A stretch of 64,000 nucleotides of DNA from Pilatotrama ljubarskyi (Eukaryota; Basidiomycota; Agaricomycetes; Polyporales; Polyporaceae): the NCBI GenBank assembly GCA_022385805.1, contig MU277699.1, positions 178,092-242,091 on the forward strand. Reading direction: 5' to 3'. The notes under the pieces are model-generated. The model saw only the letters and a program-made list of their open reading frames with translations. It was not told the origin of the DNA and made no database searches. Below, in pieces: positions 44,630-55,572 of this stretch. Position 1 is the stretch's first letter, and each line of letters opens with the position of its first letter. A program made the position numbers and the translations under genes.

Positions 44630-46492
44630 CTACGGCATCAACTCTAGCTCCTCTTCTTCTTCGTCGTCCAGAGGGATGAATCTCTTGCCTTCGTTGCGCT
44701 GCGAGGTGTCGTCCGACCTGAGAACCCATATTAAATCGTAGCGACTCACCTGCACGTCCTCTGCAAGCAATGCGCGACGATCCTTGAGGCTCATCGGCTT
44801 CCCGGTGCTCGGTGGCGGCATGCAAGCTCCGCCCGTAACAGGGATGCTGTCCAGCGACGGAGTTGCCGGCGGGTTCGCTACCAACTGCCCATGTCTTGCA
44901 GCGATCTCGGGAGTTTGCAATGTCCGAGAGCTTTGTTTCAGGGCAACGAGGCTTTCATGCTTCATTTGAAGAGACACCGCCGGATCTCGGGAGGCGAGAC
45001 TAGCAGAAGAGAGATGGTTCATTTGGCCTATAGGTCCTTTCCGAGTGCTAGACGGAGGCCGCGCAACAGAGGCAGTAGCGACATGATGAGGCTGGGGAGT
45101 ACGACGGGTATAGCCGGCAAATGAGTTGTGGCTACCAGCCAGATTCGGAGATGCCCCGGTAGGTGCTGCAGGACGCATATTGCGGGCGTGAGGCTGCCCA
45201 GAGAGACTGCGTACTGAATGATCATCAGGTGTGGCAGACGGAGCGAGTAGATCAGCAGCTGATTGAGACTGAGATGAGGCTCTGCCCAGCAAAGGGCCAC
45301 TGTCAAGACCAGCAGACACCTTGCGAAGGGGTACAGAAGGCGTCGTTATATGTGAGTGATATCCATGCAGATCAGCCAGAGGAGTCCGACGTGGCGTCCT
45401 GAGGTCGGAGCCAGAACCGATGGCCGGAGACGGAGTCGTACGAGACTGCAGACTTGCTGAGCCTGAACCGACCAAGAGCGGGACAGCAGCCACGTCCATC
45501 CTGTCCAGAGAGGTCCCAGATATGCCCGCAGATGTTGCCGTCGGACCACCCTCTACGCCGTCAGAGACGGTTTCCAGACGACGCCTCTTGCGTTTCGGAG
45601 GGGTAAGCGCAGAGACGCCGAAGTCATGCGGACTCGAAGAGTGGTTCTGAGAATGTCTTGAAAGCTGGGAGCCACGGCCGCCGGCCCGAGCGAACCTAGA
45701 CGCAGAGTCGACACATAGGATGTCTTTACGCAGATCCGACACCGCGTCCTTGACGCGGTCTCGCGCACTCTCTATATGCAAGGGCACTGCCTGTATAAGC
45801 GGCAGGATCGGCGTCAGAGCTGCCAATAGTTGTCCCTGTTGATCCTGAATAGTCTGCAGCGCCTGCGACTGCGTCTGAGTGAGCTGTGAAGGGGGGTCGT
45901 AATAGGCATCGACCTCCGAGACACGTCTGTAGATCAACACACCATGCTGAGCGAGTCAATTTTCTTGTCCAACGAATCGAGTCTGATAGACAGGTGAGAC
46001 AAGTCTTTGGACATCTCACGAATCTCCGTGCGTTGAGCAGGACTGCCGATGGTCTTCTGCAGTTCCGTCTGGCATCGGTTCGCTGTGGCAAAGGACAATC
46101 AGCTCACGACTTCAGGTGCATATATGCACTATGAGCGTACTCAGCCCAGTAATACTGTCTAGAACATGTTCGTGTTCATCCTGGTATAGCTTCTGGACCG
46201 TGACGAGCTCGCGCTTCGCATCCTCCAGTCCAGTGGTGAGTTGGGTGACGCGATCCGTGAACTTCTCGAGGTGAGCCTGCGTATCGTGGAGGAGTATCCT
46301 AGTAGAGGCCCCGGCCTTATCTATGGGCGCAACAGCGGGCGCATGCTTGCCAAAGGTACTCGTACTCGTCGCACTAGACGGCGGGACCTGGGAGGATCCG
46401 GTCTTGCGCAGGAGGTGGCCCCAGAGAGCGGTCGAGGCTGTAGGACGCCTCTGGGGAGCAACATGTGAGAATCCGTGGGACTGCGCGTCCAT
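44630..46492 (-). CDS. coiled-coil protein of unknown function with acidic C-terminus
   Basis: Exon 1 (46492-46141) starts MDAQSHGFSHVAPQRRPTA and runs into a coiled coil (FTDRVTQLTTGLEDAKRE). Exon 2 starts at about 46081 and continues it (REMSKDLSHLSIRLDSLDKK). The frame then jumps to VDAYYDPPSQLTQTQSQA. Joining the two needs either a 29-nt intron (45908-45936 region) or a frameshift. The rest is Ser/Pro-rich with a basic patch (PPKRKRRRLE), possibly a nuclear localisation signal, and the end is strongly acidic (DDEEEEELELMP). I do not recognise a family. A nuclear structural or chromosome-associated role would fit but is a guess. About 600 residues. The promoter contains repeated boxes described separately. 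Confidence 0.65.
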
Positions 46493-47221
46493 GTTGACGA
46501 ATATGTATGGAGTGCAGGTTTTCGGGACTAGAAGATGGTGGTGGGTGTCGAAGGAGAAGCTACTATCACGACCCCAGAACCTGCGCGCTTGAGCGTGTCC
46601 CTCCTGCAACTCCTGCCGCTCATCACTAAATCTTACGAGACCTTCATGAGTAGATAGTTTGAGGCGCTGTCCATCATTATCAAAAGGGAGGAAAATAAAA
46701 TCCTGCATGTTGAAGAAGCTAGCTGCGAAAATGTCGTCTGACCCCAGAAGCTGCGGGTAGCTGGATCGGGGTCATGTTCATTGTACAGATACTCTCCTAG
46801 GGCCGCACGCTTCTCTACCTCTGGACAATAAAATCCTAGGTCATTATAGATGTAGTATACGTGAAATGGAGCCGTTCAGACGAGGTCTTGAGGAGCAGGG
46901 AGAGGAACACGGCGCAAAACGTGGGCATGTGGCCCCCTTGGCATCAATTCGACACCCATATCTCACTCAAACGGGGGCCAAATTTTCCCAATCCTTCACG
47001 TACATGTATTTATCAATCAGAAGTGTCTACTGAGATATGTTTTGTCACAGATCGTTGCGAGGTGGTAGAACTGCAGGCAATTCGCAGCTTCTGGGGTCGC
47101 ACGGGCGCTTCCGCAGCTTCTGGGGACGGGACAGTATGGAAGGACGAAGCGTCGAGTATGTGAGAAGGACAGCTCCTGTCCAGCATGAGATGGTAGCAAT
47201 GCCAGAGATCCTAGGCACAAG
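46493..47221. other. interval upstream of the coiled-coil gene, with repeated boxes
   Basis: A 15-bp box CCCCAGAAGCTGCGG at 46742-46756 recurs exactly as reverse complement at 47111-47125, and again in shorter form at 47084-47097 (same orientation as the second). A related GACCCCAGAACCTGCG lies at about 46570. No gene in this interval. Confidence 0.6.
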
Positions 47222-47303
47222 TCTCTGTTAGTATATCGGTTAGTACACGCGCCTGTCATTCTCCTGACCGCGCGAAAGCGGGGTTCGACTCCCCGACAGA
47301 GAG
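47222..47303 (+). tRNA. trnD(GUC): tRNA-Asp (GTC) with a 10-nt intron
   Basis: The acceptor stem pairs TCTCTGT (47222-47228) with ACAGAGA (47296-47302), followed by discriminator G. The D-arm is TAGTATATCGGTTAGTA; the anticodon stem pairs CGCGC with GCGCG; anticodon GTC is at 47255-47257. The T-arm pairs CGGGG with CCCCG around the loop TTCGACT. A 10-nt insertion (TTCTCCTGAC, 47259-47268) sits one base 3' of the anticodon, the canonical place for a nuclear tRNA intron. Boxes A and B are intact. Confidence 0.93.
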
Positions 47304-47309
47304 CTTCTG

Positions 47310-47316
47310 TTTTTTT
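47310..47316 (+). terminator. RNA polymerase III terminator of tRNA-Asp
   Basis: Run of seven T, seven bases after the tRNA 3' end. Confidence 0.85.
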
Positions 47317-47446
47317 CTACTCGAGTACAATCCTCCCGTCGCTCCGACGACTGCGGAGACCAGTGTTGCATGGTGGTACACTGTACACAGCAGTGGTATG
47401 ATACAATACGGAATACGCGTCTATGTTACATCTGAGCACGTTCAGA

Positions 47447-48284
47447 TCATGCCTTGCTGCCTGCAGATTCTGCGGTCTGCAGGGTCCAGGACTGTATATC
47501 GTCGAGGGGTATTTGGTTCCACTTAGTGAAGGTCTGGGTGTATCCTGTGCGTTAATCAAGTCGGAACGACAGAGGATGAATAGATATACCTGGTCCAAGA
47601 TATCGAGGAGCTTTGCCGCCTCGGCATCCGCGTCTTCCTTCGCTTGCACGTTGTGCTGCATCTCAGATTGCAGCCCAGAGTTCTCCGCGGTGAGCTGTGG
47701 CACGACTTGATCAGCGGGCACGCGATAGTCTCGTGTTGTTCCGGTAGGTACCTGAGACAATTCAGTCCGGAGGCGGTCGCGCTCTCTCTCCAGCAAAGGG
47801 ACAGTTCTGGCCCTCACTGCGGCTCGAGGTTGGAGATCTTCTCTCCACACATCCTTGCCCTCGTAGCCTGCCTGTTTTCTTGCGCGCGCCGCGGTGACTA
47901 CTGCATGTAGGTTGTCGAGATTCTCCTTTACGTTGTACTTCTTGAACAACTCCTCGCAGTGCTCCTACCCGCGCATTTGTGAGCGCGACGCGTACCTTAT
48001 GAGCCGTCAGCCATACCGTAATCGATGATTCCAGCCGACTCGAGACGAGGTTGAAGATTGTGGCCGCGTTCTCCGGCTGTTCATCACACCAGAGTGAGAA
48101 ACATTCCGCAAAGTCCTCATACCTGTTTGAGAGACAGAGAGCCGTCAGCCGCGTTTTGACGCGCCCACAATTCAGTAATGACTCACGTCCACTTGTGTGC
48201 CGACCGCTGTATGGCGAGCTGCAGCGCAGAATGAAAGTACGTCCATCTCTTGCTGCCTGCTTGTGTCGACGCGCTGGAAGCCAT
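47447..48284 (-). CDS. NNF1: kinetochore protein NNF1 (MIS12/MIND complex)
   Basis: Exons 48284-48187, 48122-48017, 47964-47590 (containing one further 57-nt in-frame intron, GTACCT...CCACAG, that has no stop) and 47533-47447, giving 202 codons when all introns are removed. The Nnf1 pattern is clear: an N-terminal helix FHSALQLAIQRSAHKW, then TYEDFAECFSLW, a segment EELFKKYNVKENLDNLHAVV, and a long coiled coil. The end TKWNQIPLDDIQSWTLQTA is typical. Nnf1 is one of four subunits of the MIND complex that links the inner kinetochore to the NDC80 microtubule-binding complex. Its short 3' end points toward the tRNA, only about 140 bp away. Confidence 0.88.
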
Positions 48285-49488
48285 GTTCAACGCGCGTTGC
48301 GGAGTTTGAACGCGAGCGAGGGCGTTGTGGCGTGGGCGCTTCAGGACTGTACAAGCGCCCAGCGCCCATGAATCCCGCTTTGAGACAAGAGTCGGTTGTT
48401 CGCGCCACACGACGCTCGCCCACAATCAAGCGCAAGGTGAGACGCCGCCAGCGACGCAGGACCTCCTTTATGTGCTCTGTTGTGTCCGGAAATGCGCTAA
48501 CGGCTCGTTGCTTTGTCCTCGTCGCAGGCATCCAGGCTTCCCACAACGGCGTAGTGTGGACGCCAGTGGGTCCTCCACGGGAGCTGTCTGTACGCCGTTG
48601 CCTCGCCGCCAGCGGACGGTGCGACACAAGGCATGGACGTCGTCGGGATTGGAAATGCGTCGCTGCCCTGCAACGGCAATAACAGCATCCCGAGCTCCAT
48701 CATCGCGCTTCCTTGTGGTATGGACTCCTTTGGATTGACGTGACGTACTCTTTATTGCCATGGAAAACCAACTATCCCTATAGGTTTCGCAGCAGGCGCA
48801 TAGCCACGTCACATTATTCCGATGCAGCGGACGTCGCACATCTGGTGGCTTGTTTCAGGCCTCGCGCATTCAAGGGCGATGTCTCTTTTCGAGCTGGCTA
48901 GTTTTGGTACGGTACAACGGCCCTTTAGGGAAGGCGGAACCTGTCGCAGGGATGCCGAGCCGGGACGTCCTTCCCAGGCCTACTGCCACCTGTTCCAAGG
49001 TCTGCAGTCCTCAGAGCACCTTCCCTTGCCGAGTTGCCACATCCTTCAAGGACGGCCCTCGCTCTTTCTCCACAGACACGTGAGTCTCGTTCGGGCTATT
49101 CAGCACCACAGGTACGCTGACTACCCAGGCGGTACACTCTATGCGTGTGGCACAGCCAGCAGACGCATACTGACTCATTATTTTTTGACATATTCTGACC
49201 GTTTAGGCAGGACTGATACACCTCCAAGACACGCGAGGCTGGATGCCTCGCGTATTCGTTTCCTTCTGTGTCGAGCACTGTTCTACAGCCACCCACGTAT
49301 GTCCTCGATACAATTGCGGCATGATCTGCGAAGTGACTAGCCCCCTGGAATATATAATGCCCATGCGAGTTCCACAGTCCCTGACCACACCCCGCGTCCT
49401 GTCGCACCCCCCTCCAACTTTCTCGTTGAAGTGCGGTACAATCTCCACAGCTCACCATTCACATCGCTCACCCCGCTGTCTCACGTAG
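48285..49488. other. intergenic; promoters of NNF1 and of the LRR-like gene
   Basis: About 1.2 kb. A TATATAATG at 49351-49359 is a good TATA box 130 bp before the ATG at 49489. Frames in the first half are antisense or low-complexity and not supported. Confidence 0.5.
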
Positions 49489-50964
49489 ATGCCGATCGAA
49501 GTCAAAGTCCGAGCGCCGTTCTACCAAATGGAGAATAGTTTGGCGGACCCAGGTCCTGCTAGCAACGACGTGCACATCCATGGATCGGAACACAGTGACC
49601 CCGTCATCACCACACATCTCTTTCATCTTGCATCACTCTGCACTCTACAAATACCTGGCGCCATATCTCCCGCGGAAGACGTCGCAGAAGAGGAACGACA
49701 CGACGGGAGCACCATAGTCGACGGCAGCGACATTGGCCATCTGCCGCCACAGCCCTTCTGTCATTCTGATGTGAACCTCGTGCGGTTGATCCCCGCGTAT
49801 GATCTATCGCGCTCGTCCCCGCTACGCATGGAGTGCGTCTTCCGTGGTTGTGGTGAGTTCCAGCTCTTCGGCCCCGAGAAAACAGGCGGCGATGGCGAAG
49901 CTCAAGGAGCTCACGTTTCCATGGGCCACATTCTTCGGAAGTACAGTGGCCGGATCACTTCCATCGTCTTCGACGCCTCCTCACTACCCAGCCCAAAGTC
50001 GGAGCAGTTGATGGTACACCCTCTTGACCTTCCTTTCTCCCCAAGCACCATGGCGTCCGAGCGTCACTCCGGCGACTACTCCAGCCCCATTGTCCTTCTT
50101 CCAGAACTTACCGACCTCACGATCATCAGCAACCGCAAGGTCTCTCACAGGTCATTGTTGACACTGTTGCACGCCACACCCATGCTTCGGACGCTGTCAG
50201 TCCACAATAGCATTCACTATCATGCCGTCTTACCTGAAGACCATGCAAACCTGCCGAGAGTCAACCTCCCATATCTCGAGAAGGTGGTGCTGAAGGGCTT
50301 CTTCGCTGGAGCAGCCGACGAAATCCTGTCCTTGCTTACGGTCAAGCCGAGCACCCGGGTCGAGGTGTATCTCAACCCCGCGTTCCCCTCTCAGCCCCTT
50401 GGAGCACTGCAGTCCTTCTTCCCAACCGTACGCCACGCCTGTCTCACCTACACTGCGTTAGCGCAATGCGGACAGGCGGGCTCCGATCGGTATATGTTTA
50501 CGTTCTCCGATATCGACTCGCGGTTCCAGGTACACTGGGATTGGGAGGCGTCGGCGGGCGATCCTGCTAGCCTCTTCCACGTCACCCTTGGCTCCGGGGC
50601 CGCACTTGCCAACGTGCGACAGCTCACCGTCTCGTTACGAGGCGTCGCACCCAGCTTCCTCGACTGGATCACGGTCCTCAAGCCGTTCCCGTCCCTTCGG
50701 CATCTGGACCTACGCGTCACACAGCCCGACCCGCTGGACCCGCTCGCCTGCGGGGGTTGTCGCACAGCCACGTTCCTGGTCAGGGCTGCGCCGCTGCTGA
50801 GGAAAGCGGCAGATGTCACGCTTATGTTCGCTCTCGGGCTCGCGCAGCGCTTTGACCGTCGGGAGGCGTTCTCCGGAGATGCACCATTGATTTTCGGCTC
50901 GTCGCTTACGAGGAAGCTCTACTTCCGCGCCTGGAAGCACATGGTGCACAAGTCCGACTGGTGA
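49489..50964 (+). CDS. LRR-like protein of F-box type lacking a visible F-box
   Basis: A single-exon gene of 491 codons from the ATG at 49489. The C-terminal two thirds contain irregular leucine-rich-repeat-like units (IVLLPELTDLTIISNRKVSH, RSLLTLLHATPMLRTLSV, NLPYLEKVVLKGFFAG, VKPFPSLRHLDLRV-like). This is the pattern of the variable F-box/LRR proteins of mushrooms, but the N-terminus lacks a recognisable F-box; it begins with an acidic, low-complexity stretch. It may be a F-box-less member or a receptor domain of other use. The long intronless frame with matching codon use supports that it is real. No partner gene is apparent nearby. Confidence 0.78.
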   Translation: MPIEVKVRAPFYQMENSLADPGPASNDVHIHGSEHSDPVITTHLFHLASLCTLQIPGAISPAEDVAEEERHDGSTIVDGSDIGHLPPQPFCHSDVNLVRLIPAYDLSRSSPLRMECVFRGCGEFQLFGPEKTGGDGEAQGAHVSMGHILRKYSGRITSIVFDASSLPSPKSEQLMVHPLDLPFSPSTMASERHSGDYSSPIVLLPELTDLTIISNRKVSHRSLLTLLHATPMLRTLSVHNSIHYHAVLPEDHANLPRVNLPYLEKVVLKGFFAGAADEILSLLTVKPSTRVEVYLNPAFPSQPLGALQSFFPTVRHACLTYTALAQCGQAGSDRYMFTFSDIDSRFQVHWDWEASAGDPASLFHVTLGSGAALANVRQLTVSLRGVAPSFLDWITVLKPFPSLRHLDLRVTQPDPLDPLACGGCRTATFLVRAAPLLRKAADVTLMFALGLAQRFDRREAFSGDAPLIFGSSLTRKLYFRAWKHMVHKSDW

Positions 50965-51457
50965 GAAGCAGGACGTGCGAACGCTTTGTCTATCGCCAAA
51001 GTGCTCTCCGGCCTCGTGTATCTATGCGCATATTCTGGCTGCGTACTCTATGACGACTTCTTATCTCTAGTCCACGGTCCGATTCGTAGAGTTTCTATGC
51101 ACTAATCATTGCTTCCGCATGCTGCTTTGATACCATCCTTCCCTTAGTTATGTTACCTGCTCCCCTCTAGTCAGTCAACTTTCGTCAGGAATCATAGCAT
51201 AGTGTTCATGTATGTAGCTGCCTATGCGGAAAACATCAGTCAGCTTCGTATGGTGAATGTTCCGTAGTTTCCTGTAGCCCTGTTCTTTGCTCCTTTGTTC
51301 CTTCTCCGTGTACCAGTGAAGCAACTCATGTATCGCACGAGCTGTCGGGGAAAGGGTATAAATATCATGATGTAAGACATACAGCGCGATAGAAACAGAC
51401 TACAACATACACGAACCATCCCACAACGTACACGGCTCCGCACTTCTCGACACTAAC
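50965..51457. other. convergent 3' interval
   Basis: 493 bp between the LRR-like gene and the RING gene. GGTATAAATATC at 51355-51366 resembles a plus-strand TATA box but no gene follows it. Confidence 0.45.
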
Positions 51458-53340
51458 TCACATGTCCTCGTCTTCGTCACTCTCGGCCGTCCACATCTCG
51501 GAGTCGGTATTGTCATACTCCTCCACTTCGTACTGAGGCACCAGCCTGTGCGCGACCCACGTCCCGTCCAGCGCGTCGTGGATCATGCGCCACCTCTCCG
51601 GTCTGTCGTACATGTCGGCTAAGATCCAGTCCATGTACTCCTCGCCGGTCTCGTCGTCGGGATGCAGCTCGATGTTCCATCCGAGATAGACGACGTTGTC
51701 GTCCTCCACGACCGCTGTGAGGCCGAGGTCGTGGGAGTAGTTCATCTGGAAGAGCTCGATCATCTGGAGCGTCGCGCCACGGCGAAGCATCTTGAACTCT
51801 TCAGAGTCCGCGTCCAGGTAAGGGTACTCGTCGGCAGACACATGCGCGCCAGGAGGGGCCCAGCGTGCAGTGACGTATGGGCCGTCGTACCGCTCGTCGT
51901 CCTCTCCGGTGCCGTACCCATCGAAGGACCAGTAATCGTCATCGTCGTCGTACTCTTCACCATCTTCCGCGTCGTCCTCGTCATCCTCCTCCTCGTCATC
52001 ATCATCATCCTCGTCTGTACTCCAGTAGTTCTCGTAATCAGTGGGGTCGCGGAAGATGCCCGCCCAGGGATCCTCGTCGTCCGGGGGAGGGGACGGGCGT
52101 GCAACACCGTTAGGCGCTCTAGCTTTGTCCACAGCGGATGCCAGCGACTTCACGAGGTATAGGGGTATCGGGCGGTTACGGACGATGGTGCGGCAGCAAG
52201 GACAAGTCTTCTTGCGATAGAGCAAGGCATCCGGGTACTCGTCGTCGAGCATCTCGTCCTCTCCTGGAGGGGCCGACTTGAACCACTCCAGAAGACAGCT
52301 CATGCAAAGCACATGTCCGCACGGAGACAGACTACGCGGCAAGTCAACCAGTGCACTCTGATCATGGAGGTGGCTGATACTCACCCGTAGGGCTTGAGCA
52401 AGAGTTCCATGCAGATCTGGCATGTCAGACTGCTCTCGACGGTCGTGACGAGCTGCAAAGGCGGAGTCATTCGAGAATGCAAGCGAAGAAAGAGAAGACA
52501 TACATCTTCAGATTTCTTTGACTGACGCTTGAGCTTCTCCATCTCTGCGCGATGGGTGCCGTGCAACTGATTGCTCATGAAGTCAACGACCCGCATGAGA
52601 GTATCACACCAGCTCACCTCCTGCGTCGTCTTGAGTTCGCTTCTGAGTTCGTCGATGACCTACGGAGTATATTCGGAAGGGATTCCCTCGTATGGCACAG
52701 TTCGCTCTCACCTTGCTTTGCTTATGGATGGTCTTCTTGGATATTGACAGTTGCTGCTCGCCATATGAGCCGGTCTCTCGATGTTGATTCATAACTATCT
52801 TACCTTCCGGAGATTCTCAACCTCCTGCTTCATCCGGTTGTAGTCGGCTTGCGCCAAAGGGCCTGAGAACAGCGGCTCTTCTCCCTCGTCAGCGACATCC
52901 GGGGTTACGCCCTTCCTGTGTGGACGGGTGGCAGCTTCACGAGATCGAGATCGAGATCGCTCCTTGCGCTTAGAACGTGGCAACCTCGTACTGGACGCCG
53001 CATCGAGGTCCGGCACGATATTCGTGATGATGGACGGATCGTCGTCGTCGACTAACACCGTCTGCGGGCGCGACTTTATCTTCGCTTTGGTCCTCTCGCG
53101 ATCCGTAGAGCCTTCGTAATAGGGCGAACGTACTAACGCCGTGTTGTACGACGAAGGGAGGAAACCAGGCCCAGCCGCTATGGTCGCAGGACGCTTCGCC
53201 CGCGCCTCTGGCGAGCGAGATCTGCGGCGACGAGCTGTCGGGCCTGCATTGGGCTGCGTTGGATGGCTTTGAACGCGGTTCTCTCGCTGTCTGCCAGATG
53301 CAGTGGAACGTCGGCTCGTAGGAGTGGTGGATGAAGGCAT
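51458..53340 (-). CDS. RING-finger E3 ubiquitin-ligase-like protein
   Basis: Five exons: 53340-52804, 52659-52618, 52566-52504, 52452-52385 and 52331-51458, giving 527 codons. The N-terminus is Ser/Arg-rich with a basic patch (RSKRKERSRSRSREAATR) and leads into a coiled coil built from the short exons 2 and 3. The RING domain is split by the last intron: TCQICMELLLKPYG, then LSPCGHVLCMSCLLEWF and, after a 30-residue insertion, CPCCRTIVRNRPIPLYLVKS, so all eight Cys/His ligands are present. The C-terminal half is highly acidic (a run of Asp/Glu near residues 340-370) with a conserved-looking end. It should act as an E3 ligase; the target is unknown. The RING placement after a coiled coil, then an acidic tail, resembles fungal RAD18/TRIM-like proteins only loosely. 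Confidence 0.88.
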
Positions 53341-54435
53341 GGGTGCACTGTATTGGGTCACGAGCACTGGTTCGTCCGCTTCGATGACTATTAGCTGCTA
53401 CTTTCCTGCACGGACAACGGCCTGCACTTACTCTGCTCGTGCTCTGCTCAAGGTTGAGGGTCCCCGGCCGGCCAACTTCCAGAACCAGAGGTGCGATATG
53501 GTCAAGGACCAGGACAAGGACGAGAGGCGCGTGCCGTTACAACCTCGTAGCGCATGTACCGGAGTCACTATTGTCGTATATGTTTACGTAATGCAGCTTT
53601 GGGACCACGCGGCAAAGGCCGAGCGCGCTCGCTTGGTATATACATACTACGATACATGCCGGATACATGACGAGAGCGAAGACGACCATCTCCTTCGCTC
53701 CAGAATCAGGTTTGCTCTAGGCCAGCTCACGTTCAGATTGAAGGTGTGAGCGAGCGGGCGAGCAGTCATAGCCGTGCCGAGTCTGTGTAGCCTACGCCTA
53801 GATCAAGACTCGCCAGTGTCTCCGACCTCTCGTGGATTTACCGTAGTCAAAGAAGGATGCCAGGCGGGAGATCTTGGAAGATACTCGCACGCAAGAGCTC
53901 AGAAGATGATCGATGATGGTAGGACGAGGGACATGATTGCCACTGCAAATGGGCGGCACCGCGCTGTGCCAGCCTCCGCGACGATGGTACATCGATGTGC
54001 CGTCCTAGGCTCCTAGCAGAAGCGGGATGTGTATACGCCGGCATGCACGACTTTGGAACATTTTTTGTAGGTAAGTCGTGCGCCCGACGACTCCCCGCTT
54101 CTCGACCTTCGTTGAGACAATCACGAGCGTGCCTCGCCTGCCTGGACTGCACCATATATATTATACCCTTTGGAATGGCTCTGCTGCCCAAATGTTGTCG
54201 ATCTTGTCTTCTTGTCTTACGGTATGGCGCTGATCGTTCGCTGATGTGCAGGATGAATGAACGTGCGGAAGCTGAGGATGAAAACGTGTGACAGTTTGCG
54301 TTGTAACTCTGTAACTCTGAGCAATAGGTAGCGGGGTATAAGTAGGGAAGGCTGTAAGGCAGCACGCTCAGGCTTCCCGCGGTACACATCGGCTCTTCCT
54401 TGCTCAAGCCGCCTCCCTGTCTAGATCGGAGTCAG
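53341..54435. other. intergenic with promoter of the Cys-rich gene
   Basis: About 1.1 kb. TATAAGTA at 54337-54344, roughly 95 bp before the ATG at 54436, is the likely TATA box. A further TATA-like ATATATATTATA at 54153-54165 has only short frames after it. Confidence 0.5.
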
Positions 54436-54647
54436 ATGTGCATCACTATCGTGACATACACAGACTGGGCATGCGGCTGGCGCCAGAATACCGGAACACA
54501 TCGAGTGAGTGCGACGACTCGCATGGCGTTGTGCGGCTCTGAATCTCCAGCTTCTTGCAGGCCGCTTGCTACAATCGTTCCTGCCGCCTGAGTGACTTGC
54601 ACAGGCAAGACGAGCACGATTGCCAGAGAGAATGTACCGATCGGTAA
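54436..54647 (+). CDS. 51-residue Cys-rich small protein
   Basis: Two exons, 54436-54504 and 54561-54647, joined by a clean 56-nt GTGAGT..TGCAG intron. The product starts MCITIVTYTDWACGWRQNTG, continues ...AACYNRSCRLSDLH, and ends DCQRECTDR. The MC start, the C-x4-C pair, the His and the final C-x3-C match the layout of very small Cys/His proteins that are numerous in mushrooms and may bind zinc; their function is unknown. No signal peptide, so it should be intracellular. Below the size limit of most gene finders. Confidence 0.65.
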
Positions 54648-55572
54648 GGACGGGTCATCCATGGGCTATACATTCGCCGACTGAACATTTGTCGCAGTCA
54701 GCTTGAGGATCAGCACCTCATCATGGAACGGCGGAGAGACGTCTGCCAGCAGTGCCAAGTGGAAGGGCGCGGAAGGGGCGAACATCCCGGCTCCCACGGA
54801 GCCAATGGGAGCCAGAACGGAACGAACGGCACGATCAACTATGTGCATGTCGGAATTCCTGGGGCAGAGGAGTTCAGAGATATGCAGTGAGGCGCTGCGC
54901 GTATAGAAGGGATAAATAGGTCGCTTACCAGTGTAAAGGGTCACCGATGACGAGTCCGGGTTAACCTTAACCGACTTAAACCTTTGCATCGCAAGAAGCC
55001 ATCAGGAAGTTACTGCTGCTCCCGCGCCTCCCGGTGGCTTGATGAAGCCGGGTTATACTAAGACTTAAGAGTGAATTATTTTGGGGCAAGAACTGACAGG
55101 AAACGTGACTGTATGTGCCGAGTCAATGCGTTGAGCCTCCAATTACGACCGGTTCATCGGTCATCACTTTACCAACTTGTCTCTATATCTGTGCGGTTGC
55201 GTCCACAATATGGCTAGAAGTTTAGATCCTTCGTCGGGGAGACTGAACCGGACGGTGAATTGGGCCGCGTCGGACCAGCATGCGGTAACGTTCATACTTA
55301 GTGACGGGAGGAGGTGCCCGGGGTCCATAACTTACTCACTGTGCTTCCGAGGCGACCATAGCATGGCCAAACAAACACGCCCTTGTGGGAAAATCAGTAG
55401 GCGCCCGTAGGCACATGCGGGAACGCGTCGCGCGGCGCGTCGACTGCGCTTCAGGCTTGTTCTCCGGCTGCTCTTGTCATCTCGCTCTTCTGAATATACC
55501 GTCTCATCGCCAGCGTTTCTTCTGCCTGCCGCGCGCATAGACCCGCGCCATCCAATTTCTGTTGTCTGCACG
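54648..55572. other. intergenic; weak minus-strand open frame
   Basis: A minus-strand frame at 54666-54989 includes a segment AVRSVLAPIGSVGAGMFAPS that reads like protein but has no neighbours, splice support or family resemblance. Otherwise nothing recognised before NUP85. Confidence 0.4.

Noticed and set aside
44784..45650. Plus-strand frames antisense to the coiled-coil gene
   Set aside because: Shadows of the real minus-strand frame, which is much longer and shows normal protein composition.
51662..52162. 166-codon plus-strand Val/Ile-rich frame resembling a membrane protein
   Set aside because: It is the antisense image of the Asp/Glu run in the RING protein: Asp codons read backwards give Val and Ile.
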